From Paralithodes platypus (taxonomy: Eukaryota > Arthropoda > Malacostraca > Decapoda > Lithodidae), in contig CM064481.1 of assembly GCA_032716605.1 (NCBI GenBank), forward strand, positions 21,446,811 through 21,510,810: a DNA stretch of 64,000 nucleotides, written 5' to 3'. The notes below the pieces were generated by a model, which was not told where the DNA came from, searched no databases, and saw only the letters and a program-made list of their open reading frames with translations. The translations under genes were made by a program, and so were the position numbers. Position 1 is the first letter of the stretch. Every line of letters starts with the position of its first letter. This document shows positions 1 to 12,394 of this stretch, one piece after another.

Positions 1-200
1 TGTGCAGTGGATATAAGTAAATTGTGACCGTCCAACTGTATTGAATGCGAGTTTCAGGCACCATGCAGTGGATATAAGTAATGTCGTAGATTATGCAGAG
101 GATACGTCCCATGTAAAGGATTAAAGTAATATGGCGTACACCATGCAGAGGATAATAGTTTCATACACCGTGCAGAGGATGCAAGTTTCAAACACAATGC
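1..200. repeat. Degenerate short interspersed motif array
   Basis: The motif TGCAGWGGATA recurs about five times (near 3, 63, 94, 143 and 169) with variable spacers, often followed by TAAG or CAAGTTTC. It is probably the decayed end of a minisatellite that begins outside the window. No coding potential is visible. From 200 to 720 the sequence is AT-rich and I recognise nothing. Confidence 0.5.
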
Positions 201-721
201 AAACTTTATTTTTAAGATTAATTTAAAGAATACTTAAATTATTTTAGATTATACTTTAAAATAAACTACTTGAACTTACACAAATTAGAAATCCTCTATC
301 ACTTAATAAGAGAAGCAGAAGTCTAGTTTGTCTAATTTAAAACAAAATTGAATAAATAGCAACTGAAATTGGTTGTCATTAATGCACTATAACAATTAAA
401 CTACTTTCATGCAAGAGATTTACGTGAGTGAGCTTTATTTGTATATCAATGTTTAGTACTGTACAATAATTATTGTACCATACTATGATTATTTGTTTAG
501 TCTTATATTAAGAGCTAGTAAAGTACTTCTATTACAATATGAGATACCAAAGGGAGTATTGCACAAGAACTTTTATCCTCAACGTTCGATAATTAAAATG
601 TAAAACTTACAAAACAGGAAATGCATAATATAACAAAAACAAATCTAAATCTCTAAGTGGAAAAATGCAATGCAAGATTTATCGGAACAATAAACATTCT
701 TCTGGTAACAATTCTGGTATA

Positions 722-2067
722 CAGTCGGCCCTCGGGTAACGCGGCTTTAGGTTCCGCGGTTTTGCTCTAACACGGGTACCCCAAATGTGCAGAGTCAGCA
801 TCTAACACGCTTTGTTTATGTAGCGCTCGTGGCGGGTGGCGGCTGGTCGGCATCTTCGGCCTGTGACGGCAGACTCGTCAGACCCGTATATACCGGCTTG
901 TATAAGACACATTTATAAACCTCCAAAACCCTCCAAAACCATGGATGGCCTTATACGACGAATATACTTTCAATGCAAGTTAATTTGAAACACTGAGATT
1001 CATCAGCTGATTTTCCAAGTGACCGAAATCGTGTGTGTTATTGTTGAGTCAGTTTGTGTGTGTGTGTGTGTTGTTCTTGTGTGGCTATGTCTAAACCCGA
1101 GTTATTTCTGTATGCAATAACATTTTATTATAATTTACTCTATGGAATTGAATTTCATTTTACCAAATAATATTTATAATAGTAAAAGCCAAAGAAAAAT
1201 ACATTAACCCTTCAACCCCGGGTGGTACACGTGTGTACCATTATGTTTTGCCCCCAGGAACCCGGGTGGTACAACATTGTACCATTGCTTGAAAGCCTGT
1301 GAGCTTCGTGTGCGAGGCGTCGGTCCGACGCATGTAAACAACAGCCGGCTGGACCGACGCCCCGCATCTCCGGCCACAAGAAGGAGAGCGTCGCTTGTTC
1401 GTGTGTGCCTGTATGTTGTTGTTAAGTATCGAAAAGTAGTGTAAAGTGGCTGTTTTGGCCATAAAGTTATCTCCAATGAAATCATCATCACAAATCAAGC
1501 ACTTGACTTAGAGAGCTCTACTTAACGCCATTCTACAGGTAAATAACACAGCTATGCTTGGGGATGCGCGGGAAGCAGTCAGCATAACAATGATACGGTA
1601 GCTTAGCCTAGACGTTTTTCGGCCAAAACACCCGGATTTCGGGGAATATTTATGTAATGCGTAGCCGGGGCGGGAGGGTTAAACTATAACTCTAATGAAG
1701 GCGGTAGATTGTTGGCAAGTTTAGCCAAGCTGCCGCCGCCTGCCTCTCACGCAGACGACATGTGGTTTGTTATTGTTGTACTACAGCTGAGCAGCATTGT
1801 TTTTGTGTCAAATAAATGGCATTTCATAGTACCAATGGTCTTAATTCGATATATTATTGACCCCTAGTATGAAGGTATGTTGCCAACGTAATAATACTGA
1901 CAAATAAATAGATAAATCGGGTGGTAAATGGTAAAAAACGGGGACTTTGTGAAAGTGGCCAGAACGAATGGAATTTTTCCCATATAACCTTTGCTTTATG
2001 TAACGCGTGTTTGCCTAACACGGCCTTGGGCCAGTACGATATACCCGCGTTATCCAAGGGTGGATTG
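722..2067. mobile_element. Non-autonomous Tigger/pogo-like DNA transposon
   Basis: The ends are inverted repeats. The left end reads CAGTCGGCCCTCGGGTAACG and the reverse complement of the right end reads CAATCCACCCTTGGATAACG, about 17 of 23 positions alike, both continuing CGG. Each end is flanked by TA (720-721 and 2068-2069), the target of the Tc1/mariner/pogo superfamily. The terminus resembles that of the Tigger element at 40060, suggesting the same broad group. No transposase survives. Without the nested MITE at 1204-1682 it is about 870 bp. It also contains a (GT)n run near 1053-1070. Confidence 0.75.
1204..1682. mobile_element. TTAA-flanked MITE family B (piggyBac-like)
   Basis: Both ends carry TTAA, followed inward by CCCTTCAACCCCGG on the left and, in reverse complement, CCCTCCCGCCCCGG on the right. 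TTAA target duplication is characteristic of piggyBac-type elements, also of Kolobok. Just inside the left end two CCCGGGTGGTACA copies sit about 55 bp apart, each followed by a palindromic GTAC/GTACC motif, possibly transposase binding sites. It is non-coding and nested in the Tigger-like element. Confidence 0.7.
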
Positions 2068-2070
2068 TAT

Positions 2071-2178
2071 TATGAATAAATATCAGAAACTAGACTGATG
2101 ATAAATTTAGGTGAATGGATTAATTATGAATAAATATCATAAACTAGACTGATGATAAATTTAGGTGAATGGATTATT
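2071..2178. repeat. 54-bp tandem duplication
   Basis: Two nearly identical 54-bp units starting TATGAATAAATATCA lie head to tail immediately outside the right TA of the Tigger-like element. They are AT-rich and non-coding. Confidence 0.85.
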
Positions 2179-5032
2179 ATACCACTTTACCAGACTACTG
2201 TTGAGGGAAAAAATAACTTGTGGGATACCAGCTTAACTTAGGAATGTATAGGGCCATGTTCTAAAGAACATATTTTGGTTGCTGGAATAAGTATTCCAAG
2301 AATAAAGTTTAAAATGTCCCAGAACGAGAAGCCCACCACAGAAGCCACGAGCGAACACCACACAGAAACACCCGAAAGAAAGGACCAGGTGACCGAGCCA
2401 ACCAGTTCAGACAGGCCGAAGCCCGCAGGGTTAAGCAGCTCCAAACCACACCTGCCTACCCCTTCTAAACACTGACCTTTCCCACACCTCGTGTATACAC
2501 TACCCCTCGTGTCCTACACCTCTACCTACATGATGATGAACATAAATACACCTTAAAGTTAATACACCCATGCCCTGTCCCTAAGTTAGGATGTAAAATA
2601 CCTTGTCTTGCCAGACTAAGTTTCTGAAGACCAATCGCCCCATAAATCTATGTATGTTCCTCCCAGGTTAAAACACCCATGCCCTGTCCCTAGGTTGAGC
2701 CAATGCCAACCAGTTCAGACAGCCATAAATCTATGTATTCAATCCTTAGGTTAGTTATCTTTATCCGCCATTGTGTTCATCTCTTCCATTTACTTTTCCA
2801 CAATTGTTATACGTCTCCCAATCACCTCCTTCGTATCCACAGTCCACACTACTCTATTTTGCTTCGTGTCCTACACCTCTTACCCGCCAGACTCTACCTA
2901 CATGATGATGAACATGAATACACATTCATTTAATACACCCATGCCCTGTCCCTAGGTTGAGCCAATGCCAACCAGTTCAGACAGCCATAAATCTATGTAT
3001 GTTCTTCCATTCGAGAAGTAGTATGTTAAAACCCCATGTCCTAATGGATAAGAAACTATGATACCCACGGGTACACCAGTGTATATAGAACCATTGTTCC
3101 TGTAAGACCTAGCCAGCAATGACTGAAGATGTTAGCCACCATGCAGTAACTTTAATTCTTACCCCAACCAGAGATTGTATATACAACCCTCTGTTACCAT
3201 TGTCTCGACACATTTTCACCACGAAACAATACCGAAGTTAACCCTACGAACTGTCGTTTTCTTTGGTGTATATATCATAGAAAACGCAGTTCCCAGGAAC
3301 AACTAGATCAGCAAGAAATAGTGTCAGATTAACAGTATCCATAACCATCGTATTGATGAGTAATAATACACCATGTTTTTCCCTACTTTGATCCACAGTC
3401 AAGCACACACCTACAGTTAACCTCCTCTTCCCCCCAGCCCCACAGTCCACATGATTCTATCCTTTCCAGACTCATAATACCACCCCGTATTGCTCATCCC
3501 CCGGTAGCATTTGGCTAACATACTCTCCCTGTCATTAACCCCCAAACTCCAATATCAACTGTAGTCTAATGCCACCCCTACGCCCGGAGACCTTAGGGTC
3601 AAACTTCCACGTAGCCCCCTGAACTCTCTCCCTCTCATTAACCCCTCACGCTCCTCGACTCCTTTCCGACCTAGCCTCTCCACCATACCTCCTGAATATC
3701 CTTGATTTTTCCGTTGCTAACATTCTCCAACCTTTTATATATACTCCTATCCAGCCTACCTTCCCTTAGTAGGATGGAACAACATTAGAACTTTACTAAC
3801 CCTTTGCATGCCATCTATTCCCTCACAACCCATTCACAACCCTGTACCAAATGATCGTCAGTGCGAGGCTAGCCGCCTCGCCAGTGACTAACTTCTATTG
3901 CCATACTTCCAGATAAATGTGGCAGAGTTAGCAACCCAATCTCCACCACATCCAGCAAACCATGCAATTAACAACCCAACCGATTAAACCAGCTAGTCAA
4001 GGCACCTTCGGGTTTGGTATTACGAACACCCACATCTGTCTCATAAACAGAGGGTTATTACAAACACTTGTGATATGGCAAGCCCCTAGCCACAGCCGCC
4101 GGACGACCATCACAGAGAGAGGGCGCGCACCTCCCCTTTTTTACCCACCCGAGGAGGGAGACCCCCACCCCTGCGGAGGTATACCTGACCCCTGTTTTGA
4201 CTTCCGGGTCATTGCCAGGTAGCACAGGAATTCTTCCTATCAATGAACTAACCATGCATGACTAACCCCTTTACTAACCTCTATTAACCCACAATAACCC
4301 ATTCACCTTTCTTGCATACTCGGATAATCAAATTAGCACCTCAGCTATACCATAGAATGAAGACTGAGCAATATAAGAGAGACGCTCCTATCACAGCTGT
4401 CCCAGTCCTCCTCGCAAAGTAGATCCAGTCTCCCTCCCCTCAATACTTCCAGTATAGCCAAAATAGTACTTCTTACTAAGGCTCAGTTATATCACATTAT
4501 GAAGGCTCCCTATAGCCATGTGCCACAACAGTAATCACCACCTTACCTAGTCCCCGTATCTATTGAGAGCTCAAATAATTCAATAAGACTCGAGATCCCT
4601 ATGGCCTACAGGGTCCAAAACCGAGCCTATAAACCCAGCTCCCGCCCCCAGTAAAATCAGTTGAAAGATAGACACCAACCAGTGGCTGGCCCCCTTAAGT
4701 TGACCTCTAGCTCTGCCCTTGTGTTGTTCCTGAGATTTGAGTTCCAGAGCCGGCAGACTCCGTGGCAGATTTGAGATAGAAGCATCTGTCCACGTACAAG
4801 AAATCTACGTGCACCTTATAACCTTCACACACCAGTGGGTATATAAGCGTGTAGCCAGCAACGATCACCGAGAGATCCGTCTTGAGAACTTCCTACATAT
4901 GGACCCCCTGGACGGCCGCGGAACCAGTCGTTAGCCCCCAACATCACGGACGCAAGATGACCAGGACCAGACCAACCAAATACTACCCAAGATTCACTTT
5001 ATTAGTACTACCGTGTTACAGTACTAATTAGA

Positions 5033-6738
5033 CTACAGCTATTCACACAACACAATACCAGACATTTGGAAGCATGGTATCATCATCACATTCCCCAAAC
5101 CCAACAAAGACCCCACGCTACCCTCCTCGCACCGCCCCATCACACTCCTTTGCTCCCCCTCCAAAGTCATGGAACGCCTAGTATTACAACTAATTACACC
5201 TGACCTACCCCTAGCTCCATCACAACATGGCTTTAGGCCACTGCACTCCACAAACACTCTTCTCACAGACCTTACACAAAGAGCTTTCAACGGCATCAAT
5301 TCAGCTAGACCACCACACAGATCACTATTAGCCACACTCGACATTAGTAAAGCCTTCGATGCCATCCCCCGCCACAACCTAACAAACAAAATCTACAACA
5401 CAAACATGCACAACAACACAAAACGGTGGCTGGCCAACTTCCTAGCAGGCAGATGTGCACACGTATCTTTTGCCGGTCAGTCATCTAAAATCAGAAACTT
5501 TCCAAACGGAGTCCCACAAGGATCCGTCCTATCGCCCGCACTCTTCAATCTGTACATGCACGATATAACTACACCCAATACGCCCCAAATAAACTTAGCC
5601 TCCTATGCAGATGACATAACACTCACATGCACACACCATGACCCAAAAAGAGCAACAGATCTCCTTCAACCCTATCTCAACACACTACATGGCTGGTGCA
5701 CTACAAACAGACTTAATCTAGCCCCAGCCAAATCCACCGCAACCCTGCTCACAAGTTGGACAGGAGAACACGAATACATCCCTCAACTCACCATAAACAA
5801 CACCCCTAACACATACACACACACCCAAAATCCTAGGAGTAACATATGATACTCATATGACATTCAAACAGCACACCACAAACATTAAAAAGAAACTGAC
5901 ACCCAGACTTAACGCCCTCAGGTCACTTGCTCACACAAAATTTGGACACAACAAAGAAACTACCACCACAGTATATAAACAATACATAAGATCAGTGATG
6001 GAATACGCAAGCCCAGCCTGGGCTTCTAACCTAGCTGAAACACATCATAAGACCTTACAGACTATTCAAAACAAAGCCCTGAAGATCATTACAGGCTGCA
6101 CAGCTACTGCACCCACAGATCACCTACATCAAGAAACCAAAATCCTCAAAGTCAAAGACCATCTGGACATGAGAGGCACTCAATTCCTGGCAGCAGCCTC
6201 CACAAACCAAGACCACCCACTAAACTACATGGCAACACACCCACAGACACCAAGAAATATCAAAACAACACCCAGCACACGGTATCACACACAATTATTG
6301 TCCTCTCTCCCTCCCTGCCCACCCCGAACCAACTTCCAGAAGCACATCCATACTCATATCTCTCACCGATCCATCCACTCACTCACAGACAACACGCAGC
6401 TGCATGCACGACCTCCCGAAATCCATCCTTCTGAATCCTCCCTTCCTCGCGAGGACAGAGTCCACCTGGCCAGGCTGAGATGCGGACACCATCCAGCTCT
6501 CCTGAGCTATCAGAAGAGACTGGATGACTCCGTTGTCGACACCTGCCCGGGATGTAACACAGCACCCCATACCATTAAACACATCATAGAAGACTGCATT
6601 TCACACAACCACTTACGCCAACAACACAATCTACACTCAATGAGAGCTCTGTGGGAAAGCCCGATCGTGGCCATGGCCTTTCTCAGGGACTCGGGGCTGT
6701 TCGGCCAGGCAGCTTAGGGAACAACAACAACAACAACA
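5033..6738 (+). mobile_element. 5'-truncated non-LTR retrotransposon (Jockey-like) with (CAA)n tail
   Basis: The insert starts inside the RT region and ends in (CAA)n, flanked by ACTAATTAGA at 5023-5032 and 6739-6748, a ~10-bp target duplication (the AC could belong to the tail). The empty site is visible in copy B near 19688-19700, where the two flanks are directly joined. This is target-primed reverse transcription with 5' truncation. Clade assignment to the Jockey group rests on the RT motifs and the Cys-His C-terminus and is tentative. Confidence 0.9.
5043..6717 (+). pseudogene. Non-LTR reverse transcriptase, 5'-truncated and frameshifted
   Basis: The open frame begins at 5043 with IPDIWKHG and PKPNKDP, then HRPITLL, the usual entry to a LINE RT. 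ATG 5169 is an internal methionine, not the original start. RT motifs follow in order: LDISKAFDAIPRH, GVPQGSVLSPALFNLY and the catalytic SYADD. At an ACACACAC run near 5810-5826 the frame shifts by one. The reading then continues from about 5830 to the stop at 6715-6717 through the thumb region (EYASPAW) to a C-terminal CPGC...H...H...C zinc-binding-like motif (C-X2-C-X8-H-X4-C). Apart from that indel the frame is clean, so decay is recent, but the endonuclease domain is missing and the copy is dead. A (CAA)n tail follows the stop almost directly. Confidence 0.9.
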
Positions 6739-7445
6739 ACTAATTAGAGACTCGCTTATTAATCTTTCTATGAAGTGGCTATATCTTCGCCCCAGTATAA
6801 TTCATATACAACCATTCTATTGGGAAGTGCTAAGCGTATCAGTGTTCATTAATTAACAGGCGACATTAACTCTCGTAATTACCCCTATTCAGATATTATT
6901 ACATAGAAGTAAAACCCTAGTGATATCTAACGTTCTCCCACTGATTTGTGTTCTACGTATTTCTGCTATAAAAATATAAAACTTAGATCAGTACCCCCCT
7001 GAGGTTACTAGAATTCCCGTGCTCTAAAAATATGTGTGTCTAATTCTAGTCTGTGAACTACTACTTGTGCACCAGAACTGCCAGTAATAAATCTAATTAG
7101 TGAAATTGAATCTATAAGTAACATTGATGTCTTCCAGTATATAAACTTGCGAACCAAGCCAGTGATCAGAAGAGTATACCTGAACGTTGGAAGTGGGAGA
7201 CTAGGCTCCATCCAGATCCACTAATGCTAGTTGTTCATTTCTATCATTTGTCTTGTACGAGTATTCATACCTTCTTATGCTTCCTATTAATCATCTTCAA
7301 TAAACGTGATCGTGTGTCTTGTTACCGTGTGTTTATTTTGTGTTCTCTATTCCTCATACCTTGTATTGTGCATGCATCCTTATATACCCAGTCAGTTAGA
7401 ACTCACATTACCCAAGTTAATCCTGTAGAAAAACAGGGCATAACA

Positions 7446-7598
7446 AAGTTATTCTTTGATAGACCAAGTGATCCATAAAATACATTTAGGTTATGGATAT
7501 TTAGTAAGTTATTCTTTGATAGACCAAGTGATCCATCAAATACATTTAGGTTATGTATATTTAGTAAGTTATTCTTTGATAGACCAAGTGATCCATAA
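7446..7598. repeat. 60-bp tandem repeat, 2.6 copies
   Basis: Exact 60-bp periodicity of units beginning AAGTTATTCTTTGATAGACC, with two to three substitutions between units. The array begins precisely at the right target duplication of copy A, so the insertion hit the array edge or the array expanded afterwards. Confidence 0.9.
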
Positions 7599-8081
7599 GA
7601 TTTAATGGTTTTGGTCTTGTTCTAAAGTATTAAGTTATATACTGTAGGGTCGGCGGATCGAATCCTCACTGTCAAAATGTTATTGGTAGATGTCAAGCCC
7701 GGGCAACTTGACCTAGCAATTTGTGATAAACGCCTTATTTTAATGATCTTGGGTATTACGGCGTCTGGCAAAAACAAACAAAAATTGATTTTCAATAATT
7801 AAATTTAATACAAATTTACAGAATTACTTTATAGACCGTTTGCCTTGTCTTTTATTAGAATTATTTTCATAATAGCATAATGGACCCATACTGTCCTAAA
7901 ATAGTTTGATTCAATAATAATAGTGATGATGATGGTGGTGGTGTGGTAGCGGGGGTGGTGTCGCAGTGGTGTGGTAGTTGCAGAGGTGGCGTGGTAGACC
8001 CGATATCTTCTGTTGCTGTATCTGCTTAATGTAGGAATATATTTATTATCTTTACCAGTACTGTAATCTTTGTTTTATATT
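7599..8081. other. Unclassified; possible SINE remnant and GGT-rich tract
   Basis: GGATCGAATCC near 7651 fits a pol III box B, but I see no partner box A, so a decayed tRNA-SINE is only a suggestion. A GATGATGATGGTGGTGGTG low-complexity tract lies at about 7918-7995. Nothing coding is visible. Confidence 0.3.
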
Positions 8082-8569
8082 TTAACCCTTAATTAGCGGC
8101 TCACCACATAAGTCGAGTTAAATAAAGCTGGACTATGTGGCGGCGCTCGACATAGGTCGAGTGGCAATTTCAGCACGTAATGTTGCTGAGAGAGAGAGAC
8201 AAGTGGTGGCAGGAGACTAGCGAGCGTATGACTGCTCCAGACCACCGCGGCGAACCTACTGACACGAATCTCAGCTCCCTCCTCCCTCTCTCACTCGCTA
8301 CATACTGAATTATATGGGGAAAGTACCGAATTACATGCTTTTTGCACTCGCGTTGCACGGTTATTGCAAGAAAACTAGCCATCATAAAAGGATCGTTATG
8401 GTGTCATTCGAAAGCTCTGTTTATGCCCTTTCAGGGATAGGTACTTGTTTTACGTTCTGGGTCTTATTTAGGCATGAAAATGATCACGTAAACAGCCCTA
8501 TTTTGGCTAAAAACACCCCGCTGGGCGGTACATATAAATAAACCGCATAGGCCGCTCGTAAGGTGTTAA
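8082..8569 (+). mobile_element. TTAA MITE family A, copy 1
   Basis: This 488-bp copy including both TTAA sites runs from TTAACCCTTAATTAGCGGC to GGCCGCTCGTAAGGTGTTAA; the ends are imperfect inverted repeats around AGCGGC. The other copies are at 25291 (truncated), 39559, 41064 (inverted) and 59325. It has a (GA)n tract near 8189 and no transposase. TTAA duplication plus short TIRs point to a piggyBac-type source element. Confidence 0.85.
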
Positions 8570-9448
8570 GAATAGTGGATCAGTATTAATTTATTTAATT
8601 TGAATATAATAATAGAAATTATAGTTAAAGTGCAGCATTGAATATTCTACGTTGTTACTCTATATTTAAGGTTGATTACTCTGCTGTTTAAAGTTAATTT
8701 AAATCAAATTAAGCAACTTTTTCAATTCCTACTTATCTTGTTTTTATATCTTCATTAATATGGTACTGAATATACAATAACGGGTAAATACAAATATTTC
8801 ATTACCATTTTATCATCATTATTCACTTTCAATTCTTTTATTTCTTCAAAAACAAATGCTGAAGTTTTATAGTATGCTAGCATTATATTTACGGTACAGC
8901 TAAAAATGGTTCTTTAATTACAAAATATTGTAAAATACTCACTATATACTTTCCAATGAAACTATACAAAACCTTTACAATGAAGCAGCAACCGTTGTAC
9001 TATAGTTAGCGCCAACAAACTTGATAATAATATTGATCCCTGACCTCTCTGTCCCTCAAAAGGGCCTAGAGCAAACTGGCTGTAAATATCCACACCTATT
9101 TCCTAGGGGACTTTTCCCAAATGATAGAAACGTCAGCCCGATTGCTTTAATTCATTTAGAGTTATAAAAAGTTAAGGGGTCAAGATTATTGTCAAGTTCG
9201 CTGGCGCTACCTATAGGAGATTCTTCCTCACGCCCAGGGAGATGCACTCTGGGAACACAAACTGTGGACAAAGTGTTTAATTAAATTATAATCCTTATAA
9301 ACACTTTCCGGTAGAAAATTAAGAGACCTACCTACCACAGCGATTATAGCAGTAACTTTAATTTTCCCGCTACTTTGCATAAATATACAGTACAGTGGAT
9401 TTATATACCATCCCTCTGATTTTACTCTTACCGCATTATCCAACAATC
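8570..9448. other. Unclassified AT-rich DNA
   Basis: No ORF with recognisable motifs, no clear inverted ends and no similarity to the other repeats in the window could be seen. Confidence 0.4.
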
Positions 9449-9666
9449 TTAACCCCTAATGTACCGGCGACGTCTTTTCAATTTTATGCTAGCTACATTT
9501 AGACAATTTTACATAGCTTAGGAAGGATATACGGTAGCTAAAAGGATTGGTTGAGATAGTCTGTAGCTTTTTAATAGTAGCCTAGACGTCCTTCCAAGCT
9601 TAATAAAATTGTCTAATAGCAGCCAAAAGGAAGTGAAAAGGACGTCGCCAGTATGGAAGGGGTTAA
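9449..9666. mobile_element. TTAA fold-back MITE family E, copy 1
   Basis: A compact 218-bp element whose two ~75-bp halves are inverted repeats. Shared blocks are TTAACCCCT, GGCGACGTC and TTAGACAATTTTA. It is flanked by and ends in TTAA, which suggests a piggyBac-type target choice. The centre is only about 60 bp, so the element could fold into one long hairpin. Confidence 0.85.
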
Positions 9667-11387
9667 GATGCAGCCCCAGATAGTGGGGAGGGATGAAATT
9701 ATGGTTGTTTTGGGCTACAGGATGGGTTGAGTGGAGCTCTACCCCCTTCAAACCCCCATGACCTATTGAAATCAGCATCTATGTTGATGTAGGGGGCTTG
9801 ATTAAGGTTTTACCCCACAAATTTGGCAACACCACCATCGATAGAGAGTTTTAGAGTTTATTTTTTACAGTGCTTTATATACTTCCCATATAATGCATTT
9901 GTGACTAATGACCTATAGCAATCTATCATGGGATATGACAAATCTATACTACAGTACTTAGAAATTGAAAACCTAACTGGATAAGCTCCTTTATATAATC
10001 CCACTTTCCTAGAGGTAATTATTATCTATTTTACTCACCAATGCAAACATTTTGGGTAGCATTCATAATTTTGTTTTTATTTCTAAATGAAATCTGAACT
10101 GAATTTTAAAGAATATCCTGTGCTGGGCTTAATTTAAGGGCTAAATTTAATAAAATAGTATTACTCAATACTATTTCATTCCCATTGGATGGATGGGAAT
10201 CTTCAGCTATGGTTGGCAACCCACTTAGGAAAGACAGCTATACAATAATCCGGGTGGATGATGGACTAGTCAGCCTTGATCGGCAACCTGTCTATGGGAG
10301 TAAATCTTATACAAATCCTTCCTGTTTACCTAAGGGTGAAGAAGCAGGTTGGTGGATGGACTAGCGACCCACCACTGTTAAAAAAAATTGTGCTAAAAAG
10401 ATAGGCCTACATACCGGTAGGCTATAGGGCCTCCGAGACAGATGAACCTTAAGTTGAATGGTCAATCCTGCAAAGTTGAATAAACTGACACAGGTTGTCC
10501 TCACGGTGGACAGGTCCATTTGGGGCGTTTTGTGCAAGGCCACCCTCATAAAGGGGAGTAAGGCATCCAGCAATGGAGAATAGCCTACTTGTGAGTTTCG
10601 TTCTATAAGGAAGTTGGAGCTGTAGACAACGATAGTTAACAGAATTTACAGCTAAAATACAGTCGTAGTACATTTATTAATACATAAAACCCAATTCACC
10701 ATATTTTATATCCACCAAAAACCTACTTCATTATCGCATTTCTGTTAAATATTGACGTTTAAGGCGCCAACTTCCTTATAGCCTGAAATTAGCAAGTGGT
10801 CAATTACTCAATCTTAAGGTATTTGGAGTGTTACAGCTTTAACTTCCTTTTTATCCAAAATATAGAGCAACTAGACAAGGGTAGGTAGGGCTACCATCGC
10901 TCCCTCAAAAATATAAAAGTTAGAGAAGCTAATGAATTACCTCTAATTATGGAGGCTAGCAATCCTCCTCCCCTTGTAAAATTTTCCTACTCAACGAGAC
11001 AGAGAAAGGGGCAAGGGAACACGAAAGTGGTCCCTGACCCCGAGAATTAAAACCCTTGAATGTAATTTCTGTTCGGGTCTCGAGTCGGCCACCCCCAGCT
11101 ATGGGGGTATGTGCCTGAGTATATCTAGACATACAGTACATACATACATGGAGGAGATTCCTTCATGGCCACCACCTCGATGATTAAGGCGGCTAACAAT
11201 AGACTACGCAATTCAAAGCCATAAAGACTAACCTAAAGTGAAGTGGTGAGCAGTAGACAATCTCTGTACAGCCTTTCCACAGACTATACACTCCAGTCGG
11301 TTTTAAGAATAGCTACATGGTAGAACTGGCCATCTAGTGTAGAAGTCTTCGTCCCTAATCCAGAACATCTGCAAAGAAAATAACTAT
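9667..11387. other. Unclassified, probably old repeat debris
   Basis: The stretch near 10200-10380 resembles leader sequence of degenerate LINEs but I cannot place it. Nothing else, coding or structural, is supported. Confidence 0.3.
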
Positions 11388-11520
11388 TGTACACTTGCCA
11401 GAGTGGAAAGAAGGATGCTATGCTGGTATGGTCATGTTGAATGAATGGGAGATGAAAGGCTTACAAAGATAATATATGAGTTAGAAACAAGGGGAAATAG
11501 TGAGAGAGAAAGAACTACTG
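11388..11520 (+). pseudogene. RTE-type LINE C-terminal fragment
   Basis: The forward frame from TGT 11388 reads RVERRMLCWYGHVE, one TGA stop, then MGDERLTKIIYE. This is the conserved RTE C-terminus (LRWYGHVERM...) seen better preserved at 49100 and 43550 in this window. It is short and broken by a stop, clearly a relic. Its ends are undefined. Confidence 0.75.
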
Positions 11521-11589
11521 TACTGTATATCAATCAGCCTACTGGGCCAGAGCCCTGGTTATAAAGATGTACGTAAAGATTGACTAAAA

Positions 11590-12394
11590 TTAACCCCTTG
11601 AAGCTCTGATGAGTTTTGGCAGCATATTTTGACATTCATTAGACGGTTTTATGCAGCTTAGGAAGGATCTGTGGGTATTAACCTCTGAAGTGCGCATGGG
11701 GGTAATTGGAAACGTCCCCCTGTGCTGACGTATTTGAGGTGTTTCAGTCACTAAAATATTCATTGTGCCATTAATAGCATTAATACTTATCCATATGTGC
11801 CTATTATGGGTTGATTATAAAGGTATTAACCTGAAACAACAATAAAACGAGTGAAAACAGCGTTTGGATGGTCAAAATCGGAGATATAGCCCGCGAGTTG
11901 TATAATGTATGGTGAGGCAATCTGCTTTCCCGCCAATTTCCCCCAAGGCCACTGAGACACAGTCGATCGATACTCTCTCTCTCTCTCTTGCACTCGCTTG
12001 CTATCAGTGATGACCACACCCTCCAATCGGATTTCTAATGTTAGCACGAAAATATACCTCAGAATAAGGGAATAACAGGGAAAATAGGTGATAACTGAAG
12101 GAGAGGAGGAAAGTGGGGAAGGAGGGGAGGTAGAGGACTGAGATTTTGCATGGCCCAGGGGCCCATGTCAGGGGTCGATGTCAAAAGTTGATTTTTTTTT
12201 TCTCTGACTCTTAAGAGTCTCCCCGCAGTGCGCCGGGGGAACTCTTAAGAGTCTCCCCGCAGCTCCCGGGTTAAAAGGGTAAAGACTATCTGAATCAACC
12301 CTCTGACTTCCATATATAACCTAATCTGAATAAAATAGTCTAATAATTACCCGAAACCAAAACAGAAACGCATATTGGAGCTTGAAAGGGTTAA
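11590..12394. mobile_element. TTAA MITE family E, copy 2, split by MITE D
   Basis: The left arm (TTAACCCCTTGAAG... to CAGCTTAGGAAGGAT, 11590-11677) matches the left arm of the 9449 copy. The right arm (12275-12394, ending GAAAGGGTTAA) contains AAAATAGTCTAATAATTA, corresponding to the 9449 right arm. A MITE D sits between them at 11678-12274 with its own TTAA duplication. Confidence 0.75.
11678..12274 (+). mobile_element. TTAA MITE family D, copy 1
   Basis: About 597 bp, from TTAACCTCTGAAGTGCGCAT to CCCGGGTTAA. The right end carries two ACTCTTAAGAGTCTCCCCGC repeats, each with an internal 12-bp palindrome. The copies at 12862 and 21479 are 637 bp, differing mainly by an A/T-rich insert near the right end. 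Non-coding, with a (CT)n tract. It is inserted in the MITE E at 11590-12394. Confidence 0.85.

Larger units (their letters stand above)
2310..7445 (-). mobile_element. Long non-coding repeat, copy A (LTR-like)
   Basis: This matches copy B (17166-20747) along its whole length once the nested LINE here and the SINE there are removed; the net length is about 3.4 kb. Both copies start TAAAATGYCCCAGAACGAG and end AAAACAGGGCATAMCA, and copy A is flanked by AAGTT (2305-2309 and 7446-7450), a 5-bp target duplication. Read on the minus strand it begins TGTTATGCCC and has a TATA-like GTATATAA about 60 bp in, as an LTR would. A third fragment with the same terminus lies at 25682. I found no pol. A weak gag-like reading on the minus strand of copy B (about 18100-18450) is not compelling. 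It could be a solo long LTR, a LARD, or a DNA element with short TIRs (ATGCCC). Confidence 0.65.
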
